Position numbers and translations under genes: made by a program. From JBBRCX01 sp038204465 (GTDB taxonomy: Bacteria; Planctomycetota; Phycisphaerae; Tepidisphaerales; Tepidisphaeraceae): DNA of 58,673 bases. This document shows positions 17,731 through 26,802 of the stretch, piece after piece. The notes below the pieces were generated by a model that was not told the DNA's origin, ran no database searches, and saw nothing but the letters and a program-made list of their open reading frames with translations. Numbering within the stretch: position 1 is the first letter of the stretch; every line of letters starts with the position of its first letter. The stretch spans positions 1 through 58,673 of the forward strand of contig JBBRCX010000015.1 in NCBI GenBank assembly GCA_038204465.1, written 5' to 3'.

Positions 17731-18192
17731 ATGTTCATCCGATGCATTCCTGCCCTGTTGTTGGTCGCATTCGCGGCGGTCGGATGCGCGCCCGAGACCC
17801 GCAGCTACACGATCGACCTGAAGAACAACTCGGGCGTGCCGCTAACGATCGGCCTTGCGAAAGACGGCGGCCCATATGAGTTCCTATGGGCATCGCCGGA
17901 GGACGCGGCGATGGAGGCGTCGGCGCGCGAGGAACGGGTCTGGGGGCGCGTCGTGCCGCCGGGCAAGACCGCATACGGAACTCCGATCAAAGGAAAGTTT
18001 GACTCCAGCTCGCGCGCGATGCTGCGCGTTTACCGCGGAGACATGCCCCTCTCCGCAATCCTGGCAACCAGCCGGGGCGACCTGGATCGTCTCGACCTTC
18101 CCCTTTCCCCAGGCGCAAACGCCTTTATCATCACCGATCCGAACGGGCTTCTTGAGGCCCAGCGCCTCCAACCCCCACCGCCATCTCGTTAA
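17731..18192 (+). CDS. Lipoprotein of unknown function
   Basis: A 153-residue protein with a signal peptide and lipobox AAVGC (MFIRCIPALLLVAFAAVGC), so it should be acylated and membrane anchored. The mature part (SYTIDLKNNSGVPLTIGLAK, later PPGKTAYGTPIKGKFD) looks like an all-beta domain; no family is recognised. ATG 17731 is preferred: TACGAT stands exactly six bases before it, a leaderless arrangement. It is 12 bases upstream of the moaB-like gene and may be cotranscribed with it. Confidence 0.65.
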   Translation: MFIRCIPALLLVAFAAVGCAPETRSYTIDLKNNSGVPLTIGLAKDGGPYEFLWASPEDAAMEASAREERVWGRVVPPGKTAYGTPIKGKFDSSSRAMLRVYRGDMPLSAILATSRGDLDRLDLPLSPGANAFIITDPNGLLEAQRLQPPPPSR

Positions 18193-18204
18193 CGGGCCCT
18201 TCCC

Positions 18205-18711
18205 ATGGCTTACGAAGAGCACGTTCAGCGATCGCAGTCGATCGTCGCGAGATGCGCCGTGGTCACGCTAAGCGACACGCGTACGGAAGCGACCGACAAG
18301 AGCGGGCGCATGATCCGGGAACTCCTCGAAAAGAGCGGGCATTCGATCGGACACTATTCGGTGGTGCGTGATGAGCCAGCGGACCTGCAGCCGCTTCTGG
18401 TCGAGTTGCTCGGCCAGGCCAACCTCGACGTCGTGATCACCAACGGCGGCACCGGGATCAGCCGGCGCGATCAAACGGTTTTGGTTCTGGAGCGGCACAT
18501 CACTCAGCCATTGCCGGGATTCGGGGAGCTGTTTCGGATGCTGAGCTGGCAGGAAATCGGGAGTGGCGCGATGCTCAGCCGTGCCATCGCCGGTATCAGC
18601 AACGGCAAGCTCCTCTTCGCCCTTCCGGGTTCCACAGCCGCGGTTGAGCTGGGCATGACAAAGCTGATTCTGCCGGAACTGAAGCACTTGCTCTCAGAAC
18701 TGCGCAAGTGA
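18205..18711 (+). CDS. moaB: MoaB-family molybdopterin adenylyltransferase-like protein
   Basis: A 168-residue MoCF_biosynth domain protein. VTLSDTRTEATDKSGRMI is at the N-terminus, TNGGTGISRRDQT is the conserved GGTG loop near residue 92, and LPGSTAAVELGM ends the domain. MoaB/MogA proteins bind or adenylylate molybdopterin in molybdenum cofactor synthesis. No other moa/moe genes are in the window. It follows the lipoprotein gene by 12 bases, without a clear Shine-Dalgarno. Confidence 0.85.
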   Translation: MAYEEHVQRSQSIVARCAVVTLSDTRTEATDKSGRMIRELLEKSGHSIGHYSVVRDEPADLQPLLVELLGQANLDVVITNGGTGISRRDQTVLVLERHITQPLPGFGELFRMLSWQEIGSGAMLSRAIAGISNGKLLFALPGSTAAVELGMTKLILPELKHLLSELRK

Positions 18712-18833
18712 AATGGTTTTTCACCGAGCAAGCGGAAGAAGAAGAGGCCGACGCGTCAGCCCCCAATGCAGGCCGATGCCTCTCTGCCTCTGCGAAGACC
18801 GGAAGCTGTCGGCTTGAGAAAAGCGCGCGCTGA
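18708..18833 (+). CDS. Possible small acidic ORF coupled to moaB
   Basis: GTG 18708 overlaps the moaB stop (GTGA) and opens a 41-codon frame: VKWFFTEQAEEEEADAS followed by a Cys/Ser/Arg-rich tail. The acidic first part looks protein-like, the second part less so. The pdxJ -35 element lies inside it. No family is known; the evidence is only the overlap and composition. Confidence 0.22.
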   Translation: MKWFFTEQAEEEEADASAPNAGRCLSASAKTGSCRLEKSAR

Positions 18834-18848
18834 TCTACAATCGTCCCC
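18814..18848 (+). promoter_or_regulatory. Sigma-70-type promoter of pdxJ
   Basis: TTGAGA (18814-18819), a 16-base spacer and TACAAT (18836-18841). The expected transcription start near 18848 leaves only about five bases before the pdxJ ATG, so there is no room for a ribosome-binding site. Confidence 0.6.
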
Positions 18849-18852
18849 TCCC

Positions 18853-19590
18853 ATGGTTGAGCTGGGTGTCAATATCGATCACGTTGCGACGCTGCGCCAA
18901 GCCAGGCGGACATACGAGCCAGACCCGGTGTGGGCGGCGGCGGAGGCAGAGCTCGCAGGCGCCGATGGGATCACCATCCATCTGCGTGAGGACCGGCGGC
19001 ACATTTCCGACCGTGACGTTCAGGTCCTGAGTCAAACGGTTCAGTGCCGTTTGAACCTGGAGATGAGCCTGAGCTCGGAAATCGTGGAAATAGCGGTGAA
19101 GACCCGTCCCGACCAGGCGACGATCGTGCCCGAACGGCGTCAGGAGGTGACGACGGAGGGAGGCCTGGATCTCACGCAGCAGCCCGACCGCGTCGCCGGG
19201 GCCGTTCAGCGGCTCAAGGCGGTGGGCATTTTCGTCTCTGCTTTCATCGACCCCGACGAGCGGCAGATCGCCACTGCCCAGCAGCAGGGATTCGACGCCG
19301 TCGAACTGCATACCGGCGAATACGCCAATGCGGACGGAGAGGCAGCGCAGACGCAACTCGAACGGCTCGTGAGCGCCGGCAGGATAGTCCGGGAGCGTGG
19401 GATGCGGCTCCACGCCGGACATGGGTTAAACTATCGCAACGTCAGCGCAGTGGCCGCGATCGAGGAGATGCGCGAGCTGAATATCGGACACTCGATCATC
19501 AGCCGGGCCGTGTTCGTCGGCCTGCGCGATGCGGTGCGCGAGATGAAGAAGCTGATGGATGATTCGGCGAGAGGCAAGAGCCATGTTTAG
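18853..19590 (+). CDS. pdxJ: Pyridoxine 5'-phosphate synthase PdxJ
   Basis: Condenses deoxyxylulose 5-phosphate with 3-amino-2-oxopropyl phosphate to make pyridoxine 5'-phosphate. The 245 residues start ELGVNIDHVATLRQAR, then HLREDRRHISDRDV, LNLEMS, the ATIVPERRQEVTTEGGLD segment and GHGLNYRNV, all standard PdxJ blocks; length is normal. ATG 18853 was chosen because the family starts there. The gene overlaps dapA by eight bases. Confidence 0.95.
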   Translation: MVELGVNIDHVATLRQARRTYEPDPVWAAAEAELAGADGITIHLREDRRHISDRDVQVLSQTVQCRLNLEMSLSSEIVEIAVKTRPDQATIVPERRQEVTTEGGLDLTQQPDRVAGAVQRLKAVGIFVSAFIDPDERQIATAQQQGFDAVELHTGEYANADGEAAQTQLERLVSAGRIVRERGMRLHAGHGLNYRNVSAVAAIEEMRELNIGHSIISRAVFVGLRDAVREMKKLMDDSARGKSHV

Positions 19591-20467
19591 CGGCGCTTTC
19601 ACCGCGATGATCACACCGTTCCGCGACGGCAAGCTGGACGAGGCGCGGCTGCGCGAGCAGATCGACTACCAGGTCAAGGGCGGCATCGATGGGCTCGTTC
19701 CCGTCGGCACGACGGGCGAATCGCCGACTCTCGATGTCAAGGAGCACGCCCGGGTCATTGAGCTGGCGGTGAAATACTCCAAGGACCGCGCGCCGGTCAT
19801 CGCGGGAACCGGCGCCAACGCGACCACCGAAGCCGTTGAGCTTCACTCGATCGCGAAGAAAGTCGGCGCCACGGCCGGACTGTCGGTCAACCCCTACTAC
19901 AACAAGCCGACCCAGGAGGGCCTCTACCGCCACTTCATGACCATCGCGGACAAGGTCGACCTGCCGATCGTGCTGTACAATATCCCGGGGCGCACCGGCG
20001 TCACCATGTCGGCCCAGACGGTCTGCCGCCTGAGCGCGCATCGCAACATCGTCGCCATCAAGGAGGCGACCGGCTCGCTGGACATGACCAGCGAGATCCT
20101 CTCATCCTGCGAGATCACGGTGCTGAGCGGGGATGATTCGCTCACCCTGCCGCTGATGTCGATCGGCGCCCGCGGGGTGATCAGCGTCGTCTCCAACCTG
20201 CTGCCGCGCGAGGTGAAGTCGATGACCGAGCAGGCCCTCGCGGGTGACTTCGCGGAGGCTGCCAACATCCATCACCGGCTTTTCCCGCTCACTCGCTCGC
20301 TCTTCCTCGACGGCAACCCGGCCGGGATCAAGTATGCCATGAAGGTCGCCGGCCGCGACTCGGGCGAGCTTCGACTGCCGCTGTGGGAAGCGGGCGAGGC
20401 CACGAAAAAGCTGATCGAGCAGTACATGAACAAGCTGCGCGTGCACGCGATCAAGAAGGCGTCGTAG
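19583..20467 (+). CDS. dapA: 4-hydroxy-tetrahydrodipicolinate synthase DapA
   Basis: The first committed step of diaminopimelate/lysine synthesis: condensation of aspartate semialdehyde with pyruvate. 294 residues, normal length. The TTGESPTL motif is near residue 44, catalytic Tyr in YNIPGRTG (about 132) and the Schiff-base Lys in AIKEATGS (about 160). ATG 19583 (MFSGAFTAMITPF) overlaps the pdxJ stop, so the two genes are coupled. The gene is 24 bases before aroDE. Confidence 0.96.
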   Translation: MFSGAFTAMITPFRDGKLDEARLREQIDYQVKGGIDGLVPVGTTGESPTLDVKEHARVIELAVKYSKDRAPVIAGTGANATTEAVELHSIAKKVGATAGLSVNPYYNKPTQEGLYRHFMTIADKVDLPIVLYNIPGRTGVTMSAQTVCRLSAHRNIVAIKEATGSLDMTSEILSSCEITVLSGDDSLTLPLMSIGARGVISVVSNLLPREVKSMTEQALAGDFAEAANIHHRLFPLTRSLFLDGNPAGIKYAMKVAGRDSGELRLPLWEAGEATKKLIEQYMNKLRVHAIKKAS

Positions 20468-20491
20468 CCGCGCCGTCTCTGCCCCCTTCCC

Positions 20492-22048
20492 GTGACCCAA
20501 CTGTGCGTCTCCATCTTCGCCTCCGATCCGGAGCGGGCGAAGCGCGACATCGCCGCCGCCGCCGAGGCCGGCGCGCAGATGGTGGAATTGCGCGTGGACG
20601 AACTGGGCGATTCGCAGGCGGTCATCGCCATCGTTCTCGCCAGCACGCTTCCCTGCATCGTGACCTGCCGGCCAACCTGGGAAGGCGGGCGCAGTGCGCT
20701 GGATGACGCGGCCAGGCTCGATCTTCTCCGCGCGGCGGCGGCGGCGGGCGCCAGCTACGTTGACGTGGAACTGGTTACGCTTGCAGGGCGCGATGGCCTG
20801 GGCGAGCCCGTGCCGCGCGAGAAACGCAGCGGCATTATCATCAGCTCGCATGATTTCCAGGGCAGGCCCGCGAAGCTGCACAACCTCATCGCCGAGATGG
20901 ACGCCGCCCCCGCCGACGTGAACAAGATCGTCTGGACTGCCCGAAGCATCCGGGACAACCTGGAGGTCTTTGAGATCCTGCAGCAGCGGTCGAAGCCCAC
21001 GATCGCACTATGCATGGGCGAAGAAGGACTCATCAGCCGCGTGCTGGCCAGGAAGTTTGGCGGCTTCCTGACCTTCGCATCCGTGTCGCGAGAAGAGGCA
21101 ACGGCTGCCGGGCAGATCTCTGTCGAAGACATGAAGCGGCTGTACCGCTGGGACTCGATCGGGCCGGCGACGAAGGTGTACGGAGTCGTCGCCCATCCGG
21201 TCGCACACTCCATGTCGCCCGCGCTGCATAACGCGGCGTTCGATCAGACGGGCCATGACGGCGTCTATCTGCCGATGCTGGTTCGCCCGGGCTATGAGAG
21301 CTTCAAAGCATTCATGGAAAGCTTCCTGAATTTCGACGGGCTGAATCTGTCCGGCCTGTCGGTGACCCTTCCGCACAAGGAAAATGCCTTCCGCTACCTG
21401 CAGGAAAAGGGCGCTGAGGTCGAGCCGCTTGCGACCCGCATCGGCGCGGTGAACACGATCGTGGTCAATCGAAGCGCCAGCACGCCCGTCCTGCGCGGGA
21501 TGAATACCGACTACCGCGCCATCCTGGACAGCATTACCGAGAAGCTCGGCATCAAACGCGAGCAAGTGGCCGATCTTCGTGTAGCGGTGATCGGCGCGGG
21601 AGGGACCGGTCGGACTGCGGTCGCCGCGTTGGCGCATTACGGCGCGACCGTGGTCGTCCATAACCGCACGCGCGAGCGCGCCGATGCGCTGGCAGCTGAA
21701 TTCAACGGGCAAACCGGACAGGTCGTCGCGGCCCGGCTCGAGAAGCTCTGCGACAGCTGTTGTCACATCTTCATCAATACCACGTCGCTGGGAATGTTTC
21801 CGAAGGTGGATGCCAGCCCGCTCGGGCAGCGGGCGCCGGAATTTACTGCCGATACGCTGGTGTTCGACACAATTTACAACCCGCCGAAGACGCTGCTGCT
21901 GCGCCAGGCGGAAGAAGCCGGCGCCAAGACAATCGGGGGCATTGAGATGTTCGTGCGTCAGGCTGCCGCGCAGTTCGAGGCATGGACAGGCCGGCCCGCA
22001 CCATCAGAAGTCATGCGCAAGGTCGTTGAGAAGCGGCTTGCGGAATAG
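20492..22048 (+). CDS. aroDE: Bifunctional 3-dehydroquinate dehydratase / shikimate dehydrogenase
   Basis: Catalyses two consecutive shikimate-pathway steps in one 518-residue chain. The N-terminal half is a type I dehydroquinase (VELRVDELGD, ISSHDFQG with the catalytic His, NKIVWTAR with the Schiff-base Lys). From about residue 229 a shikimate dehydrogenase follows (VAHPVAHSMSPALHNAAFD, SVTLPHKENA with catalytic Lys, VIGAGGTGRTAVAAL NADP-binding loop). AroD-AroE fusions are known in plants, chlamydiae and planctomycetes. Start is GTG 20492. A terminator-like hairpin follows. Confidence 0.95.
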   Translation: MTQLCVSIFASDPERAKRDIAAAAEAGAQMVELRVDELGDSQAVIAIVLASTLPCIVTCRPTWEGGRSALDDAARLDLLRAAAAAGASYVDVELVTLAGRDGLGEPVPREKRSGIIISSHDFQGRPAKLHNLIAEMDAAPADVNKIVWTARSIRDNLEVFEILQQRSKPTIALCMGEEGLISRVLARKFGGFLTFASVSREEATAAGQISVEDMKRLYRWDSIGPATKVYGVVAHPVAHSMSPALHNAAFDQTGHDGVYLPMLVRPGYESFKAFMESFLNFDGLNLSGLSVTLPHKENAFRYLQEKGAEVEPLATRIGAVNTIVVNRSASTPVLRGMNTDYRAILDSITEKLGIKREQVADLRVAVIGAGGTGRTAVAALAHYGATVVVHNRTRERADALAAEFNGQTGQVVAARLEKLCDSCCHIFINTTSLGMFPKVDASPLGQRAPEFTADTLVFDTIYNPPKTLLLRQAEEAGAKTIGGIEMFVRQAAAQFEAWTGRPAPSEVMRKVVEKRLAE

Positions 22049-22088
22049 TCTGTTACCAACACCCGAACCGAACGACCGACAGCCTGCT

Positions 22089-22119
22089 CGCCGCCGGCCC
22101 TCATGCCGGCGGCGTTTCT
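22089..22119 (+). terminator. Terminator after aroDE
   Basis: A 10-bp GC stem CGCCGCCGGC / GCCGGCGGCG (22089-22114) with a 6-base loop and TTTCT after it, 40 bases behind the aroDE stop. It overlaps the 3' end of the convergent gene. Confidence 0.7.
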
Positions 22120-23990
22120 GTTGGCGGGGTGGACCCCGAAGTGCCGCTCGAGCGGTCCGGCATGTCGCCGGAGGGAGCGTCGGTGGACGGCGCGTTGTAG
22201 GAACGCACCGAGCCGCCTCCCGGATCCGCCGAGCCCGCGGCGTCGGTGATGCCGCCGCCGGGGGCGGACATATCGCCGACCGGAGGCGCGGCCATTTCGT
22301 CCGCGGGCCGTGTCACGGGAGCGGTCTCCCCAAAATCATCTTCCGACTCCTCGACGTACACTTCGTCAAGCTCCGTCGCGTCCACTTCGCGGCGCATCAG
22401 GAAGTAGATGATCGTATTGGCGGAGAAGTAGAACGAGATCGCGAAGGCGCCGAGCATGCCGATGACGAGGTAGATCCAGAAGGAGAGGATGCCGGCGCCC
22501 ACGTCTTCACTCCACTTCAATCCGGAGTAGTTGACGTCATAGGGAAGGCTCTCCACCGATGGGGGTGGCCAGATCTGGGGCCAGTAGGTCGCGGGCTGTC
22601 CGCTCAGCCACCAACCCACGAAGTAGTGGGTGAGGTAGAGCATCACGAAAATGAAGAAGCGCACGAAGAGGTAGGTGAGCGCGCCGTAGGCAACCGCGAC
22701 CGCTGTGTAGAACAGCATCCGCCAGGGCCGGGCGAAGACGTAGCTGAAGCTGCGGCTGATGGCGTCGAAGCTGTCGGAGCCTTCGACCGCCACCGTCGGA
22801 TACATGAGATTGAACCCGCCCACCGTTCCGAGCGCGACGAGCGTCATCACGAACCCGACGATCAGCGCAAGAACGAACAGGATCGCCATCACGATCGGGC
22901 CGATCCAGGGGACATACATCAGCAGCCCGCCCACAGCCAGAGCAACACCCGCCACAAGGATGATCAGCAGGGGAATGACGGGGGCGAAGATGAAGCTGAG
23001 GAGCTTGCCGATCGAGAAACGCAGCGCCTGGCGCACGGAGATTTTTTCATCCCGCGCCACGTGGACCGCGGCGATTCGTGAAATTGCCCCGCCGAAAACC
23101 GCCCATACCAGCAGGAACAAGGCGGCGAAGAGGATGAAGTAGAGGGTATGGTGACGAACCAGCCAGACGGGACCGACCGTGAGGAAATTGACCGCCGACC
23201 GTACCACGCCGGGGCCGCGAGGGTCAGCGCCCATGCCGCCCAGCCAGTTGTTTGAGAGGACTCCGCTGACAACATTATTGACCTGATTGACCTGGTAATC
23301 GAAAAACTCGGCGAATATCCCGCGCGGCCGAATCGTCTGCACGTAGCGCAGCTCGGCGAACGTCCGGGCGTAGAGCTCGCGCACCGTCTCCGCATGCTCG
23401 CGCTTCGCCTCGGCGATCCGTTCCTTACCTTTCGCCGTCGCGATCCGGTCGTTCAGCAACTTGTTAGCGGCCTGAATTGCATCGTTGCGTCGAGCGACGA
23501 TGCGGTGCTGCACTTCTTTGTGATGATCAAACCGCTCCGCTGCCGCCCTGAGCTGCGACGTGTCGTTGACGACTCCAAGCTCCTGCAGGATTTCCTGGTA
23601 TCGGAAGATGTTGCGCTCGCGCTCGGCGGCAACCGTTGCGGCGAACGGTTCCTGAACCCCAGCGCCAGGACGGCCGAACGCAGCCTCGGCGGCTTCGGCG
23701 GCGTCGCTGCCCACGCCTGCCATGCGCTCGCGCAGACGCGCCTCGGACAGCGCGGAAGAATTCGCCAGCCGCGCACGCTCGTACAACCACGCCTCGTGGT
23801 GGATCGCCGACGCTTGTCGCGGCCAAAGCCCGTCGAGGATCCGGCCGCCGGCGTATAACGTCAGCAGCGCCAGAAGCCCCAACACCAGCTTCGATGGATG
23901 GATCGCGATTCGAAACGCACGGAAGATGTGAGTGAACGGGAACAACTCCCGCCAATGGATGCTGCGCAACGGCTGCGTGTCGTCCGGCAT
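22101..23990 (-). CDS. Large polytopic membrane protein with coiled-coil periplasmic or cytosolic loop
   Basis: A 629-residue membrane protein of unknown function. A first helix (KLVLGLLALLTLYAGGRI, about 35-52) is followed by some 190 polar residues rich in Glu/Arg/Ala that look helical, then five to six helices between about 275 and 560, and a Gly/Pro/Asp-rich disordered tail. ATG 23990 has AAGGAG upstream; the longer frame to 24050 lacks that. A promoter lies at 24065-24093. It is the last gene of the minus-strand block and converges on aroDE. Confidence 0.75.
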   Translation of the reverse strand: MPDDTQPLRSIHWRELFPFTHIFRAFRIAIHPSKLVLGLLALLTLYAGGRILDGLWPRQASAIHHEAWLYERARLANSSALSEARLRERMAGVGSDAAEAAEAAFGRPGAGVQEPFAATVAAERERNIFRYQEILQELGVVNDTSQLRAAAERFDHHKEVQHRIVARRNDAIQAANKLLNDRIATAKGKERIAEAKREHAETVRELYARTFAELRYVQTIRPRGIFAEFFDYQVNQVNNVVSGVLSNNWLGGMGADPRGPGVVRSAVNFLTVGPVWLVRHHTLYFILFAALFLLVWAVFGGAISRIAAVHVARDEKISVRQALRFSIGKLLSFIFAPVIPLLIILVAGVALAVGGLLMYVPWIGPIVMAILFVLALIVGFVMTLVALGTVGGFNLMYPTVAVEGSDSFDAISRSFSYVFARPWRMLFYTAVAVAYGALTYLFVRFFIFVMLYLTHYFVGWWLSGQPATYWPQIWPPPSVESLPYDVNYSGLKWSEDVGAGILSFWIYLVIGMLGAFAISFYFSANTIIYFLMRREVDATELDEVYVEESEDDFGETAPVTRPADEMAAPPVGDMSAPGGGITDAAGSADPGGGSVRSYNAPSTDAPSGDMPDRSSGTSGSTPPTETPPA

Positions 23991-24064
23991 GGACGAACTC
24001 CTTTCCCTGTCGATACTGTCGCGGTCGGCGCCGCGGACATCTCGCCGCACCCGCAGTGGGGACC

Positions 24065-24093
24065 ATTATAGTCGCGGCGGTAAATCGCTCCAA
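24065..24093 (-). promoter_or_regulatory. Promoter of the large membrane protein gene
   Basis: On the minus strand TTGGAG (24088-24093), a 17-base spacer and TATAAT (24065-24070), 75 bases before the start codon at 23990. The match to a sigma-70 consensus is good. Confidence 0.65.
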
Positions 24094-24220
24094 TGTAATT
24101 AATTAGGGTCGACAGGCTTGCCCCCCGGCTCAACGTGAATTTTGCCGCCGTAAGCCGTCGCCTGCTGGCTTTGTGGTGCTGGCTGGCCGGTTCAGATGCG
24201 TGGCTCACGACACGGAATTA

Positions 24221-24409
24221 TCACTGCTGGTCACCCGATGCCTCGTATTCATCAGCAGGTTGCTTCACCGGGATCTGGTACTTGCCGTCAAGCCAGCGCC
24301 CCAGGTCGATAAGCTCGCACCGCTCGCTGCAGAACGGGAAATGACCGCGCTGCTCTGGCTTTGGCTCCTCAACCGGCTTCTTGCAGATGGGGCAAGACAT
24401 CTTCGGCAT
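24221..24409 (-). CDS. yacG: YacG-type zinc-binding DNA gyrase inhibitor
   Basis: A 62-residue zinc protein. Four cysteines, CPICKKPVEE and FPFCSERCELIDLGRWLDG, match the YacG family (C-x2-C ... C-x3-C), which in E. coli binds GyrB and blocks DNA binding. ATG 24409 has TAGAAT exactly six bases upstream, a leaderless layout; no Shine-Dalgarno is seen. It lies downstream of the FmdB-like gene, on the same strand. Confidence 0.88.
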   Translation of the reverse strand: MPKMSCPICKKPVEEPKPEQRGHFPFCSERCELIDLGRWLDGKYQIPVKQPADEYEASGDQQ

Positions 24410-24475
24410 GACCTGATTCTAGAGCGAAAGGCTGGGATGATCGAGTCCAGGGCCGCAGCGAGCCGGCCGGGCAGG

Positions 24476-24865
24476 CTATTTCTTTTTCCGCGACTTGCTC
24501 GATTCCGACTTGCTCGAGTCCGACCGGGCGGCCGGCGCAGGCTCTGGCTTTGCCGCGGGCGCTGGCGCGGGGACAGCGGGCTTCGCATCCTTTGATCCAG
24601 AGCCGCTTTCCGCTGGTTTCGCGTCTTTTGAGTCTACACCGGAGCCGCCGGAGTCGCTCTTCGCGGCGTTCTTGTAGGCATCGGAACGGTAATCCGTCGT
24701 GTAGAAGCCGCTTCCTTTGAAGATCACGCCGGCTCCGGTACCGAGAAGGCGCTTCACCTTCGCCTTGCCGCATTCGGGGCAGCGCGTGATCGCCGGCGCG
24801 GTGATCGATTGAAACCGTTCAAATGTGTGGCCACAGGCTGAACACTTATATTCGTAAGTGGGCAT
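24476..24865 (-). CDS. FmdB-family zinc ribbon protein
   Basis: A 129-residue protein beginning MPTYEYKCSACGHTFERFQS, with the second zinc knuckle in CPECGKAKVKRLLG, the hallmark of the FmdB/CxxC_CXXC_SSSS family. GSGFYTTDYRSDAYK is also a family block. The last ~65 residues are Ser/Lys/Pro/Ala-rich and likely disordered. Family members are proposed regulators, but the role is uncertain. It lies between grpE and yacG and is probably cotranscribed with the folding genes. Confidence 0.85.
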   Translation of the reverse strand: MPTYEYKCSACGHTFERFQSITAPAITRCPECGKAKVKRLLGTGAGVIFKGSGFYTTDYRSDAYKNAAKSDSGGSGVDSKDAKPAESGSGSKDAKPAVPAPAPAAKPEPAPAARSDSSKSESSKSRKKK

Positions 24866-24907
24866 GAAGAATCTGGGTTAATGCCTGCCGCGACATGTAG
24901 CAAGGCG

Positions 24908-25471
24908 CTACTGGCTTCTGCTCACCGCCACCTGCGCGGGGCGCAACGTTCGACCGTGCAGGCCGTATCCCTTCTGCAGAAGCTGCACTACCGTCGGCAC
25001 GGGGTAGACCGCGTCCTTTTCCATCAGCGCTTCATGCTGAGTGGGATCAAAAGGCTCTCCCGGCGCGGGGGCGATCTCTTCAACCTTCTGGTCTTTCAAT
25101 ACTTTCAGCCACTGGTCGTGAACGATCTGCATCCCCTTCAGCAGCGAGTTGACGTCGCTCTTCCCCGGATCCACCGCGAGGGCCCGCTCAAAGTTGTCGA
25201 TGACGGGCAGGAGGCTCTTGATCAGTGACTGGTTGGCGTAATGCACCCGCTGATCAGACTCCGACTGGATGCGCTTCTGCGTGTTCTTGAAATCGGCCGT
25301 TGCGCGGGCGAGTCGCTCATAGAGCGAATCGCGTTCAGAGCGGAGCTTTTGCACGTCGTCGTCGCCGGATCCGCCCCTGCCGGGCGGCTCAGCCTCGGGC
25401 GACTCGGTCGCGCCTGCGGGCTCATTCGTACTCTCATCCAGATTCTCATCGTTAATGGGTATTCGCGCCAT
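24908..25471 (-). CDS. grpE: Nucleotide exchange factor GrpE
   Basis: A 187-residue GrpE, the nucleotide-release factor for DnaK. An acidic, disordered N-terminus is followed by a long helix (DDDVQKLRSERDSLYERLA, FKNTQKRIQSESDQ), then LLPVIDNFERAL and the beta domain with EEIAPAPGEPFDPTQHEALM and GYGLHGRTLRPAQVAVS. dnaJ is directly upstream (67 bases). No dnaK is in the window. Confidence 0.93.
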   Translation of the reverse strand: MARIPINDENLDESTNEPAGATESPEAEPPGRGGSGDDDVQKLRSERDSLYERLARATADFKNTQKRIQSESDQRVHYANQSLIKSLLPVIDNFERALAVDPGKSDVNSLLKGMQIVHDQWLKVLKDQKVEEIAPAPGEPFDPTQHEALMEKDAVYPVPTVVQLLQKGYGLHGRTLRPAQVAVSRSQ

Positions 25472-25538
25472 GAGAACCTCGGTCAGGTTGAAATCCTAGG
25501 CTCAATTCGGAAGCGAAAACAGAAATCGAGAAATCCGA

Positions 25539-26684
25539 TCACTCTTCCTCTCCCTTGAACATCTCCTTGAGCTTGTCCATGAATCCCTTGCGCTGCGGCA
25601 TGACGTTGCTGTCCTCCGTCGTGGCGAAATCCCGCAGAAGCTGCTTCTGTTTCTCTGAAAGCTTCTTCGGGATCTCGACGAGGATCTGGACGATCTCGTC
25701 GCCGTTGCGGTAAGAGCGCACGTCGGGCAGGCCCTTGCCCTTGAGCTTGAAGACTTCTCCGTGCTGCGTTCCGGCCGGGATGTCCAGCTCTTCTTTTCCT
25801 TTCAGCGTCGGGACTTCGAGTGTCGCGCCGAGTGCGGCCTGCGTGAAGGAGACCGGGAACTGACAGACGAGGTCGTTGTTATGCCGCGTGAAGATCGGGT
25901 GCTGCTTGATCGCGATGTAGCAGTGCAGATCACCGGGCGCTGCCCCGCTCTCGCCCGGTTCACCCTCGCCCACCAAGCGGACCGACTGGCCCTCGTGCAC
26001 GCCCGCTGGAATCTTCACCGTTACCACGTGCTTCTTCATCTGCCGGCCGTTGCCGCCACAAGCGGGACAGTGGTCCCGAACAACCGTCCCGCGGCCCCGG
26101 CAGTTGGGGCAGGTGGTTACCATGCGGAACATGCCGCCGAAGCCCTGCTGGGCAACGCGACCCTGTCCGCCGCACTGTACGCAGACCACGGGGCTGCTGC
26201 CCGCCTTGGCGCCGCTGCCCCGGCAGGCCTCGCACACGTCCTGCTTCTCAAACTCGATCGTCTTCTCACATCCCCCTGCGACCTCCGCCAGCGTCAGTTC
26301 GACCTGAATCTCCAGGTCAAAGCCGCGTTGACCGGATCGGCCGCGCGTCTGCCCGCCGCGGCGGCCACCGAATGCGCCGCCGAAGATGTCGTCGAACATC
26401 GTGAAGATGTCCGAGGGGTCCATGTGCGAAAAATCATGCTGGCCGGAAACGCCCTGGTGACCATACTGGTCATACCGGCGGCGCTTGCTCTGGTCGGACA
26501 GGACTTCGTAAGCTTCGGCGCATTCCTTGAAGCGAATCTCGGCATCGGCCTTGTCTCCGTCGGCGCGGTCCGGGTGGTACTTCATGGCCAGCCGGCGGTA
26601 GGAACGCTTGATTTCCTCGGCCTGTGCGTTGCGGGAGACCCCGAGCACTTCGTAGTAGTCGCGTTTTGTCGTTGCCACGCTCAT
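25539..26684 (-). CDS. dnaJ: Chaperone protein DnaJ (type I, with zinc fingers)
   Basis: A 381-residue Hsp40. The J domain (YYEVLGVSRNAQAEEIKRSY) has the HPD motif in MKYHPDRAD, followed by a Gly-rich region (GGAFGGRRGGQT), four CxxCxGxG zinc motifs (CEACRGSG, CVQCGGQG, CPNCRGRG, CPACGGNG) and the C-terminal substrate-binding domain (IPAGVHEGQSVRLVGEGE). The length is standard. It lies upstream of grpE and downstream of groEL1, so the block runs as one folding cluster. Confidence 0.95.
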   Translation of the reverse strand: MSVATTKRDYYEVLGVSRNAQAEEIKRSYRRLAMKYHPDRADGDKADAEIRFKECAEAYEVLSDQSKRRRYDQYGHQGVSGQHDFSHMDPSDIFTMFDDIFGGAFGGRRGGQTRGRSGQRGFDLEIQVELTLAEVAGGCEKTIEFEKQDVCEACRGSGAKAGSSPVVCVQCGGQGRVAQQGFGGMFRMVTTCPNCRGRGTVVRDHCPACGGNGRQMKKHVVTVKIPAGVHEGQSVRLVGEGEPGESGAAPGDLHCYIAIKQHPIFTRHNNDLVCQFPVSFTQAALGATLEVPTLKGKEELDIPAGTQHGEVFKLKGKGLPDVRSYRNGDEIVQILVEIPKKLSEKQKQLLRDFATTEDSNVMPQRKGFMDKLKEMFKGEEE

Positions 26685-26802
26685 CCTACGTCCATGCCGA
26701 TAAAAGGGTCGGCCGGATCACCAGGCGTTCGCCGTGCTGCCACTTTCGCTTCAAAGCTCTTCGGCCGCACGAATTACGCAATCCAAGACCACCTGTAAAG
26801 CA

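Noticed and set aside
22101..24050. Longer start of the membrane protein at 24050
   Set aside because: The internal ATG 23990 has AAGGAG at the right distance and the promoter at 24065 fits it; upstream residues look like leader translation.
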